Assembly (NCBI GenBank): GCA_900546675.1
Contig: URDQ01000014.1
Coordinates: 1 to 32,254 of the forward strand
Reading direction: 5' to 3'
Origin: an uncultured Porphyromonas sp.
GTDB taxonomy: Bacteria; Bacteroidota; Bacteroidia; Bacteroidales; Porphyromonadaceae
Length of the DNA: 32,254 nt
Positions 16,549 to 23,524 of this stretch are shown here, piece by piece. The translations under genes were made by a program, and so were the position numbers. Numbering within the stretch: position 1 is the first letter of the stretch; every line of letters starts with the position of its first letter. The notes below the pieces were generated by a model. The model was not told where the DNA came from. It searched no databases and worked only from the letters and a program-made list of their open reading frames with translations.

Positions 16549-17085
16549 TTATTTCAAGAATTTGATATGCTTCTTTATTTTCTTCATTGCCCAATCGTAG
16601 TGACTTGCCGTTACCGAGACACAATATGCTCCGAGTGTAGATGTCCCAGTCCAAGGCAATGAGCCTTTGGAGAAAAGTTCATCATTGGAATAATTTCCTA
16701 TCAAAGCCATTACAGCATTATGAGACGCTTTCAAGTTTTCCTTTGCTTCCTCCAACGATGTGCTTTGGTGCTTCTTCCAAAACTCAACATTCAGTGCAGG
16801 GTAAGTTCTCCAATTGTAAGGTTCGGGAAGAAAAGGCTTAGGCACCCCATTGCTATTGGCTTGAACCCAATTCAATAGCAGATTATGCCACTCGTACAAG
16901 TGTACAAGTACATCCCTTAGGTTCTTGTCTCTTCTCCAATGTGTTTCCTTACCGCTTGTAGTCATTTCCACAGCAAAAGGTGTCGCTTGTTGCTCCTCAC
17001 TCATACTGTCGATGAGCTCCCACATCTTCACAAATTGTTGATTAGCAGATGACATCAAATCCGCTTTTGTTGTAGCTCTTGCCAT
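16549..17085 (-). CDS. ClbS/DfsB-like four-helix bundle protein (DUF1706)
   Basis: A 178-aa protein of the ClbS/DfsB family. Features include MARATTKADLMSSANQQFVKMWELID, RDKNLRDVLVHLYEWHNLLLNW, NVEFWKKHQSTSLEEAKENL, and the closing ASHYDWAMKKIKKHIKFLK. In Escherichia coli, ClbS opens the reactive cyclopropane of colibactin and protects the producer; many homologues are uncharacterised. Here the gene stands alone with its own promoter (17109-17116), between the convergent pcfJ-like gene and the end of the tra operon. It is thus a cargo gene rather than a transfer gene. Protection from DNA-alkylating metabolites is inference. Confidence 0.85.
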   Translation of the reverse strand: MARATTKADLMSSANQQFVKMWELIDSMSEEQQATPFAVEMTTSGKETHWRRDKNLRDVLVHLYEWHNLLLNWVQANSNGVPKPFLPEPYNWRTYPALNVEFWKKHQSTSLEEAKENLKASHNAVMALIGNYSNDELFSKGSLPWTGTSTLGAYCVSVTASHYDWAMKKIKKHIKFLK

Positions 17086-17108
17086 ATCTCTTTATCCTTT
17101 GTTTGTCT

Positions 17109-17116
17109 CAAAGGTA
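17109..17116 (-). promoter_or_regulatory. Promoter -7 box for the ClbS-like gene
   Basis: Minus-strand TACCTTTG matches TAnnTTTG exactly, 23 bases before the start codon. The -33 region is weak. Confidence 0.55.
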
Positions 17117-17154
17117 AGTAAAAGGATAAAGATTCGGAACCTTGTTCGTAGATT

Positions 17155-17209
17155 CAATAACAAAAGCCCCCAAAAGGAAACCGACAGACGGCAACACTTT
17201 CGGGGGCTT
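17155..17209 (-). terminator. Terminator at the end of the tra operon
   Basis: On the minus strand the stem AAGCCCCC (17202-17209) pairs with GGGGGCTT (17164-17171) around a 30-base loop with internal pairing, followed by TTTGTTATTG. It lies 84 bases after the traQ stop and ahead of the ClbS-like gene's promoter. Confidence 0.7.
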
Positions 17210-17292
17210 CTTTTCTTTGTCTTTGAGTACGAGCAGGCGACCAAAGCAAAGAAGCAAAAGAAAGTCGCAATCAAAGAAGATTACACTTCTTC

Positions 17293-17757
17293 CTAAGTTG
17301 GCTGTATTTCTATTGATGATTTTGGTTTATCCTCCCTTTCATTGTTGAAGTTGAAAGTTCGTTGCTGGACTTGTCCGAAGTTGTCCTCCACGTAGATCTC
17401 AATCGTTTGTCGATCAGTAGAGAGTGAAGTGTAATAGAGCCGGAAGGTATCTCTCGTGAGCGGATAGCGGTCATTCGGTTTGAATACAGTGCCATCATCC
17501 ATCTTCAAGCAACCCTTACCATCCGGCTGGAAGTAACGGATCGTGTATTGCGTATTGGCAAAGCGACCACTTCTTTTGAGACTACAGCGTATTTCAGCCG
17601 TTTCCCCCTTAGCTATGGAGTTCTGTACAGGCATCACTTCAAGCGAGAAGTCATAAGCCTGCTGCACATCCAGCTCACGAGTACAAGCAGATAGACAAAA
17701 GAGGACGAGGGCAACCCCTCCCACAGCCCATATCGTATTCACTAGGATCTTTTTCAT
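17293..17757 (-). CDS. traQ: TraQ-like conjugal transfer lipoprotein (DUF3872)
   Basis: A 154-aa protein. The N-terminal signal segment ends LFCLSAC-T (about 17-25), a clear lipobox, so it is probably anchored in the outer membrane. The rest is a beta-rich DUF3872-type domain (FSLEVMPVQNSIAKGETAEIRCSL, then TFRLYYTSLSTDRQTIEIYVEDNFGQ). It is the last gene of the tra operon, 12 bases after traO. In CTnDOT-type operons a traP (primase-like) gene normally lies between traO and traQ; none is present here. Confidence 0.85.
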   Translation of the reverse strand: MKKILVNTIWAVGGVALVLFCLSACTRELDVQQAYDFSLEVMPVQNSIAKGETAEIRCSLKRSGRFANTQYTIRYFQPDGKGCLKMDDGTVFKPNDRYPLTRDTFRLYYTSLSTDRQTIEIYVEDNFGQVQQRTFNFNNEREDKPKSSIEIQPT

Positions 17758-17769
17758 TGTTGTCGGTAG

Positions 17770-18357
17770 TTAGATATTGAACTTGAGTCCTGCTGAGATA
17801 GCAGGACGAAAACGATGCAGGTCAGAGCCGAAGAGCAGTCGCCCTTGAGCTTTGAGGACGAAGAGCAGATTGTCTGTTAGGAACAGTTCCACCGAGCTAT
17901 GTATCGCCCCACCATAAGTAAAGCGAGATCGATCAAGGAGTGTAGCCCCATCGGGTAGCAACCGTTTATCCTCGTTCAGCTCTTCATAACCGCAGAGAGC
18001 GGATAGCCCCAGGTAGCCAAAGACATTCTTCCCCCTATCTGAGAGTATTGGGTGCATATAGCCGAAATGCAGGAGCGCATCACGAAGTGGAACATTGTAA
18101 GAGCGATAAGTCAAGCCTTGCTGCTCATATTCCGCCAAGAGAAAAGCGTAGTTCGCCCGCTTGAAGTAGTGTGCGAACTCAAGACCTACCCCAAAGCTCT
18201 CCTTTGCGCATAGTCTCTCCCCCTTGATAATCGGAATAGAGCCGACCAGCTCAACGCTATTTTGCCTAGGTATTAGTCGCTGTGCGTACGATGGTGTAAT
18301 AGCAACCATAGCCACCATCACGCAGACCATCATGGATAACCATCTCTTCATCACCAC
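17770..18357 (-). CDS. traO: Conjugal transfer protein TraO
   Basis: A 195-aa protein with a signal peptide (about 1-25, cut near SYAQRLI) and a beta-rich body. It ends in the aromatic/alternating pattern expected for an outer-membrane or periplasmic transfer component (FRPAISAGLKFNI). Conserved stretches are GVGLEFAHYFKRANYAFLLA and NVFGYLGLSALCGYEELN. The start overlaps the traN stop by 7 bases; a second in-frame ATG two codons later is also possible. It is part of the mating-pair formation operon. Confidence 0.88.
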   Translation of the reverse strand: MVMKRWLSMMVCVMVAMVAITPSYAQRLIPRQNSVELVGSIPIIKGERLCAKESFGVGLEFAHYFKRANYAFLLAEYEQQGLTYRSYNVPLRDALLHFGYMHPILSDRGKNVFGYLGLSALCGYEELNEDKRLLPDGATLLDRSRFTYGGAIHSSVELFLTDNLLFVLKAQGRLLFGSDLHRFRPAISAGLKFNI

Positions 18358-19292
18358 TTCAGTTTAAGGTTATCAATCTTCTTAGTGAGCAAAAGGTCTT
18401 CAGGCTCCACATAGAAAGTGAGCGTGCGACTGCCGTTTCGCTCGTAGAGCGTCACTTCAAGTTGCTTATCCTCCGATAGTGTGAACTGCTCCAAGGCAAA
18501 GACTATTCTCTCAGAGCGTCCCGCCCCAATCCACATCACCTGATGAAAGGCACGTAGAGGCTGTAGCATTCGCTCTTGTATAGCTGTATGCTTCGCCACC
18601 TTCTTGTCCACCACCTTGAACGTGATAAAGTCCACCGCATACGGCATATTAGACTCATTATCCATACGGACATGGAAGTAAAGCAACCCATTGTGGGCAT
18701 ATAATCCACGAAGTAAGAAGCGCATCCCGAATTGCTTCGCTCCAACATGCTTGATGGTTCGCTTACCATTTTGGTAGATGCTCTTCATAATCAGCTTAAC
18801 CAATATGGGCGACTCACTTCCCAGCTCTTTGAAGTAGATGTCCGCACGATTGCTCGGCAGTCTTCCCTCCGTAGGAGCTAGAAAGTCCTTCATCTCGATG
18901 CTGAGCTTCTTTGGTTCATCCGCGTACTTCACATTGTATGCGTAGAATGAGCCATCCTCACAGATGACGCTCATATTGGTCTCCGTCTCAAACTCACGGA
19001 CGGCAGCCTTTACACGCAGCACATTCTCCGCATCGTCAGCCTTCCCAGCAATAATGTTTTGCGACCCGAGGTCTACATAGCGTATAGCTGCAGGAAAGAT
19101 GAGATGCACCGTCTTTTCAAACGTGACCTCCAGCCCGTAGGGCAATACGACCCGTCCATTCGGTATTGATCGACTCATCCCTTGGTAAAGGTCTCCGCTA
19201 CTCAGTAGTTGATTGTTTCCCTCTACTTGTTGTGCCATAGCAGGGAGCGTTATCGTAGCACAAACTACGATAGATAAAATCCATTTCTTCAT
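18351..19292 (-). CDS. traN: Conjugal transfer protein TraN (DUF4138)
   Basis: A 313-aa protein with a signal peptide of about 20 residues (MKKWILSIVVCATITLPAMA-QQ). It carries the DUF4138 layout: VTFEKTVHLIFPAAIRYVDLGS, FYAYNVKYADEPKKLSIEM, then a GAKQFGMRFLLRGLYAHNGLLY stretch. It is regarded as the VirB9-like periplasmic/outer-membrane core protein of Bacteroidota conjugation systems, working with TraM. The gene overlaps traO and starts 36 bases after traM. Confidence 0.92.
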   Translation of the reverse strand: MKKWILSIVVCATITLPAMAQQVEGNNQLLSSGDLYQGMSRSIPNGRVVLPYGLEVTFEKTVHLIFPAAIRYVDLGSQNIIAGKADDAENVLRVKAAVREFETETNMSVICEDGSFYAYNVKYADEPKKLSIEMKDFLAPTEGRLPSNRADIYFKELGSESPILVKLIMKSIYQNGKRTIKHVGAKQFGMRFLLRGLYAHNGLLYFHVRMDNESNMPYAVDFITFKVVDKKVAKHTAIQERMLQPLRAFHQVMWIGAGRSERIVFALEQFTLSEDKQLEVTLYERNGSRTLTFYVEPEDLLLTKKIDNLKLKW

Positions 19293-19328
19293 AAGTATAT
19301 CAGTTGTTATTGTTAGAGTTCTAAAAGC

Positions 19329-20576
19329 TTACTTCGTCTGTACAAGGAATAGTCTATATCCCCCTTTGAGCGTCACCTTAATTGTTCGGAGCTTCTTCTG
19401 TAGTAGTTGTCCAGCTCCCTGCATCACCCCTCTAGTCACCTCGGAGATGATTTGGTCTTTAGCCGACGAGGAAAAGGTAAAAGAGGTCCCCATCGATCCT
19501 CCGACATTTGCCCCCATCTCCTTGATGGCTGACACCTCTTCAGAGCCAGGAATATAGACTCCCATCTGTCCGTCTGTATCATAGGCAGATAGTTTGACCG
19601 GCAGAATGTGACCATTCACCTCTATGCTCTTAATCAGTAGCTGCATTCGGTTGCCATCGATCTTAGCTTGTGCCATCAAGAGACTATGCTTCGGGATTGA
19701 TGTTTGCTGCACGCGAGCCGTCTCTAGTAGGCGAAGAGCAACGTAGTCACCCTCTTTGAGGGTCGTTGTTTTGTCCACCACTACGCAAAGGGTATTGCGC
19801 TCGCCAGAGTGTGCGGAGCTATTAGAGAGCGAATGAAAGCTCATATTCCGCTCCTTGGCACCGTACATCTCCATAAACTCCTCGTCACTCATTGGCTGGT
19901 CCAGTGCTGAGACCAACGGCTTGTGGTCAGCTATTATCTCCATTGGAGCCTCGTCCTTGGCAGCTCCACCGCTGGACGGAGAGACCATCTGAGACTGCTC
20001 ACCCATAGGCATAGCTCCATGGGCAGGAGAGGCACCGGCTGCGGGCAAGTACTTAGCCGCCATTTGGTAGCTCTTCTCCATAAGAGCTAGTTGCTTAGCT
20101 TCCTCATCATCGTCTTGTTGGCTAAGCTCGTGCAGTTCACGTCTGAGGTCATCAATCTCCTGTTGCATAGCTTCTCGCTCCTCCTCATAAGGGTCAGAGC
20201 CGTAGAAGTCCGCTAGCAGACGGTTGGTCTCCTCGTATCGTTGCATCGAAGACTCAATCTTATTGCCAACGACCGCCTCCTGCGGGTCGCTCTCAGACGA
20301 GCTTCCCTCCTGCTGAAAGTACTCCGCCAGTCTCCCCACCTCCTCACGAGCTTGCTCCTCTTGAGTTGTATGGTCAACTAGTTCATAGGCTTTGAGTTTA
20401 TTCTCCGTAAGCTTTTCGGTCGTAGCTTGTGGTATGTTGTCATTCAACCCCTCACCAGCGTCCGTTTGCTCCTTAGTGGCGGGTGCAAATATAAACCACA
20501 TAGCAAGGGCAAAGATAATCCCTAGCCCTGCGAAGACTAACACCTTCTTCAATTGTTCTTTCTGTTTATGCTCCAT
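19329..20576 (-). CDS. traM: Conjugal transfer protein TraM
   Basis: A 415-aa protein, probably the VirB10-like part of the transfer channel. One membrane helix (about 12-30, VLVFAGLGIIFALAMWFIF) is followed by a long acidic, Glu/Gln-rich coiled region (about 60-170) and a Ser/Pro-rich linker. The C-terminal domain contains NTLCVVVDKTTTLKEGDYV, LRLLETARVQQTSIPKHSLL and VYIPGSEEVSAIKEMGANVG. Its start overlaps the end of traL by 11 bases. Length and layout are normal for this family. Confidence 0.92.
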   Translation of the reverse strand: MEHKQKEQLKKVLVFAGLGIIFALAMWFIFAPATKEQTDAGEGLNDNIPQATTEKLTENKLKAYELVDHTTQEEQAREEVGRLAEYFQQEGSSSESDPQEAVVGNKIESSMQRYEETNRLLADFYGSDPYEEEREAMQQEIDDLRRELHELSQQDDDEEAKQLALMEKSYQMAAKYLPAAGASPAHGAMPMGEQSQMVSPSSGGAAKDEAPMEIIADHKPLVSALDQPMSDEEFMEMYGAKERNMSFHSLSNSSAHSGERNTLCVVVDKTTTLKEGDYVALRLLETARVQQTSIPKHSLLMAQAKIDGNRMQLLIKSIEVNGHILPVKLSAYDTDGQMGVYIPGSEEVSAIKEMGANVGGSMGTSFTFSSSAKDQIISEVTRGVMQGAGQLLQKKLRTIKVTLKGGYRLFLVQTK

Positions 20577-20853
20577 AGTTACTAATCGCTAAATGTTCCA
20601 TTCTCTTGATGTAGGTTGTATCCCTCTGTATCGGGCTGTCCACCAGCTCTCCCATAGGGATAGGTGGCATCTCCTCACGGTGCGGGAGGAAGAACTGTGC
20701 TACCATCCAGATTGAGCAGGCTAGGTAGACGAAACTCAGTCCGTAGACAATAATCTGTCGCTGTCTGTTTGTTAGCAGATTGCACCGCTCTCTTAGCCGT
20801 ACCTGCCCCCTCAAATAGCTTCTTCTGAGGGTAGGTCTACTTCTCCGCTTCAT
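20566..20853 (-). CDS. traL: Conjugal transfer protein TraL (DUF3989)
   Basis: A small inner-membrane protein. I prefer the ATG at 20853 (95 aa, MKRRSRPTLRRSYLRGQVRL), 4 bases after the traK stop; an upstream ATG at 20883 would overlap traK and add 10 residues. A very basic N-terminus precedes one membrane helix (IIVYGLSFVYLACSIWMVAQFF), then a short periplasmic tail. Position between traK and traM, size and topology match TraL of CTnDOT-type operons. Confidence 0.82.
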   Translation of the reverse strand: MKRRSRPTLRRSYLRGQVRLRERCNLLTNRQRQIIVYGLSFVYLACSIWMVAQFFLPHREEMPPIPMGELVDSPIQRDTTYIKRMEHLAISNYGA

Positions 20854-20857
20854 AGTC

Positions 20858-21481
20858 TTATCGCTTGTAAGTTTGGATGTCACGATTCTCTCGTACGAGG
20901 AAGTGCTCCATCAGAAACCCTTGCGGATTGTTGTCCGAGCGAACCGAGTTTTGCAGCGAGCAACTAGTCACCAAGCTCCGCTCCGTGACATTGCTCTGTC
21001 GGATAATAAACTGCCGAGCGAAGGTGGTTACTTCATAGGGGTATGAGTCAAAGTCACACCGTATGGAGTCAATCTCTATACGTTGGTTGACATTGCCCGA
21101 GATAGCTCGATTGTAGTACCCCTTCTCCGCTAGATCCTTGTAGTAGTTAAAAGCGGACTTGTCGCACAGTTGGAAAGCACGCTCCATATTCTTCTCGATA
21201 GCATCCTTGTCGGGTGCAATCGTGAAGAAAAGCTCGTGAAAGCGTCTTACATGCTCTCGAGCCTCCACAGGACGATTCATCGAAGCGTCTTGGCTCAGAG
21301 CCAGCATCAGAGACTTCCCTTGGTCTAGTACGTACACCTTCTCACGCTGCTTCTTAGCAAAGCTGTACGAAGCATAGACCGCATAGCTACTGACCGCTAT
21401 ACAGACTATCGCAAAGATGATAGCGTAGAGCCTAATCTGCTTGAAAGAGGTCTCTATGTTTGTGAGTGATTTGAATTCCAT
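20858..21481 (-). CDS. traK: Conjugal transfer protein TraK
   Basis: A 207-aa VirB8-like protein. A short cytoplasmic start (MEFKSLTNIETSFKQIRL) precedes one membrane helix (about 17-38) and a periplasmic domain with VREHV-type helices, HELFFTIAPD, NMERAFQLCDKSAFNYYKDL, GYYNRAISGN and a QNSVRSDNNPQGFLMEHF end. It starts the distal part of the tra operon, after a 317-base gap that carries hairpin repeats. It may therefore have its own control, or be expressed differently from the upstream tra genes. Confidence 0.92.
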   Translation of the reverse strand: MEFKSLTNIETSFKQIRLYAIIFAIVCIAVSSYAVYASYSFAKKQREKVYVLDQGKSLMLALSQDASMNRPVEAREHVRRFHELFFTIAPDKDAIEKNMERAFQLCDKSAFNYYKDLAEKGYYNRAISGNVNQRIEIDSIRCDFDSYPYEVTTFARQFIIRQSNVTERSLVTSCSLQNSVRSDNNPQGFLMEHFLVRENRDIQTYKR

Positions 21482-21531
21482 ATTCCATTATTCTAATTGT
21501 CTTATATCTAAAAACTTCTGAGGGGTAGTCT

Positions 21532-21663
21532 AGTGCCAACCCCACTTGGCACTGCAGTTTCATACGGAGGAAACTGCAGTTTCATAGGTAAGAAACTCTA
21601 GTTTCATAGGCAGGAAACTCCAGTGCCATGGGTAGGAAACTGTAGTGCCACACGGCAGGCACT
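21532..21663. repeat. 22-bp tandem repeat array, each unit a small hairpin
   Basis: Six hairpin units start at 21532, 21556, 21578, 21600, 21622 and 21644, spaced 24 bp then 22 bp. The arms are AGTGCC/GGCACT in units 1 and 6, and AGTTTC/GAAACT in units 2, 3 and 4. Unit 5 is a hybrid (AGTGCC/GAAACT). The array sits between traJ and traK inside the operon. The rest of the gap (21664-21773) shows no gene. Confidence 0.8.
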
Positions 21664-21773
21664 ACGATTACCTTCCCCAGTTGCTACATTGACACACATA
21701 GGAGGAGCTTATCCTACCCACCTGACCGTCATACGACCGTCACGTGGTCATCGCATTCTCATCAAGCGAGTCA

Positions 21774-21802
21774 TAGCCACCCTTCGGCTGAAGGGAGGCT
21801 AT
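21774..21802. other. Hairpin overlapping the traJ stop codon
   Basis: A 12-bp stem, TAGCCACCCTTC with GAAGGGAGGCTA (one mismatch), has a 4-base loop GGCT and includes the traJ stop. No T-run follows on the minus strand. It may be an RNA-stabilising or processing element rather than a terminator. Confidence 0.5.
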
Positions 21803-22836
21803 TTGCCCTTGATAAGTGCCCCTTTGATACGTCCGCCTACGTTGCCAGCTATAGATCCAGTGGCACCAGCGACCGCCTTACCTCCCGTATAGGCACCCTG
21901 GGCACCTCGTTGCGCCGTCTGATTGACATTGCGTCCGTATGCCCCGATACCACCACCAGCCTCTATAATCCAGCCCGCTACCGTAGGAACACAGAAGTAC
22001 CCCACGATACCAATCAGAAAGAAGACAATGTAGTACCAGCTACCCGAATCGGGCAGATAGTTGGGGTCACTTAATGCTGCAATATCCTTCTGCACCATCA
22101 ACACCTGTATCTTTGTGAGGAGCGCCGATAGGACAGAGCTCACGGGTAACCACAGATAGACCGATATGTAGCGGGAGAACCAAGCCGTAAGCGACCCCGA
22201 TAAGCCATCCCAAACTGCAATACCAAAGACGATTGGTCCCAGTATGCTCAGCACGATAAGAAAGAAGGTACGGAGCGTATCAATAATCAGAGCCGCTGCA
22301 TGGTATAGCAACTCTATGAGGTCATGGAGTTGCTTCATAAGCCATTGCTTCGTTTTGTAAGCAGCACGCTCGGCATACATCCCAGCGATGGTCACCGCAT
22401 CGCTCGGCCCGATGATCCCCATCTCCTCTATCTTTTGGTCAAAAGCTTCATTGGAAACCAAGTAAGCCGTCTCGGGGTTACGGAGATAGGCAGCCTCTTG
22501 TAGTTTGTCACGCTTAGCGATTAACTTGTCTAGTTGTACCGTCTGCTTATTGACCATTCGCTCTGTACCTTGTACTACAGGAGAGAGAATCGTATTCATC
22601 GTACCCAGTACAATCGTTGGGAAGAACATAATACAGAAGCCCAGCACAAAAGGTCTCAGTAAGGGGAAAAGGTCAATCGGCTCGGCACGAGACAACGAAG
22701 ACCACACCCTGACGGCTACATAGAAGAGCGCTCCTAATCCCGCAATCCCCTTGGCAATGCCCGTCATCTCTCCACAGAGAGGCATCATCTCCTGATAGGT
22801 GGAGCGGAGTAATTCATGTAGTGATGCAAAGTCCAT
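21799..22836 (-). CDS. traJ: Conjugal transfer protein TraJ
   Basis: A 345-aa polytopic membrane protein, thought to be the VirB6-like channel component. Six or so hydrophobic segments are visible, e.g. GIAKGIAGLGALFYVAVRVW, FVLGFCIMFFPTIVLG, TFFLIVLSILGPIVFGIAVW and IVFFLIGIVGYFCVPTVAGW. A Gly/Ala-rich tail ends GGRIKGALIKGK. It follows traI by 32 bases. A hairpin overlaps its stop codon, after which the operon is interrupted by the 22-bp repeat array. Confidence 0.92.
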   Translation of the reverse strand: MDFASLHELLRSTYQEMMPLCGEMTGIAKGIAGLGALFYVAVRVWSSLSRAEPIDLFPLLRPFVLGFCIMFFPTIVLGTMNTILSPVVQGTERMVNKQTVQLDKLIAKRDKLQEAAYLRNPETAYLVSNEAFDQKIEEMGIIGPSDAVTIAGMYAERAAYKTKQWLMKQLHDLIELLYHAAALIIDTLRTFFLIVLSILGPIVFGIAVWDGLSGSLTAWFSRYISVYLWLPVSSVLSALLTKIQVLMVQKDIAALSDPNYLPDSGSWYYIVFFLIGIVGYFCVPTVAGWIIEAGGGIGAYGRNVNQTAQRGAQGAYTGGKAVAGATGSIAGNVGGRIKGALIKGK

Positions 22837-22868
22837 AGATCCTAACGGCTATCTTTACATAGATGTTC

Positions 22869-23504
22869 TTACCAATATCGGCTCTCTGGATTTCCATAAA
22901 GCGCTTTGACCGATGCTAGATCATTCTTCTCGTGAGCACGTACATAACTCACGGAGATATTCTTTCGGGTGTAGTAAGAAACAATCGATCGATACTCACG
23001 TAGTGTCGTATAGATGCGGTCTATCATCTGCATACGCTCGCTATCATTCATCGAGAACACCTTGCTCTTAGCTACAGACTTCAGCTCCTTGAGACTCTCT
23101 CCACTCAGTTCCAAGAGTTTGGCATAGCCAGCAGCCATAGCGGCTAGCTCTGTGGGGCGGAAGTTTGGGTCCGCTAGCATCTTCTTGTAGGAGGTTACAT
23201 AGATCTCTGATATGTCTCCCACCATTAGGATGCACTCCTTCACCTTGTAGGCATCGCCTATAAGGTTGTTCACCTGCTTGAGCGCATCGTAGTACTTCTT
23301 GGTGTCGTTGTACAGTTTCTCCACCTCCTTAAAACCACTTAGCGTGTTTTTGACCGTCTTCGAGGCGGTGGCAATCTCCTTAATGGAGTTGGCTATGTTG
23401 CCAGCAAAGTTCCCAGGGTCGGTAACCACCCACTGAGCGTGAGCTTGAGGGATAAATAGGCTCATTGCAAAGAGAGCCATCAGCAGATACTTTTTCATTG
23501 TCAC
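22869..23504 (-). CDS. traI: TraI-like conjugal transfer protein (DUF4141)
   Basis: A 211-aa exported protein with a signal peptide (MKKYLLMALFAMSLFIPQAHA-QW; start at residue 1 or 3). The body is largely helical: ANSIKEIATASKTVKNTLSG, KLYNDTKKYYDALKQVNNLI. It fits the VirB5-like DUF4141 group found between traG and traJ in these operons. This traI is not a relaxase, despite the name shared with F-plasmid TraI. It begins 20 bases after traG. Confidence 0.88.
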   Translation of the reverse strand: MTMKKYLLMALFAMSLFIPQAHAQWVVTDPGNFAGNIANSIKEIATASKTVKNTLSGFKEVEKLYNDTKKYYDALKQVNNLIGDAYKVKECILMVGDISEIYVTSYKKMLADPNFRPTELAAMAAGYAKLLELSGESLKELKSVAKSKVFSMNDSERMQMIDRIYTTLREYRSIVSYYTRKNISVSYVRAHEKNDLASVKALYGNPESRYW

Positions 23505-23524
23505 TAGGTATTTGATTGTTACTA

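Noticed and set aside
22869..23504. TraI as a relaxase
   Set aside because: This TraI is a small exported DUF4141 protein without relaxase histidine or tyrosine motifs; only the name is shared with F-plasmid TraI.
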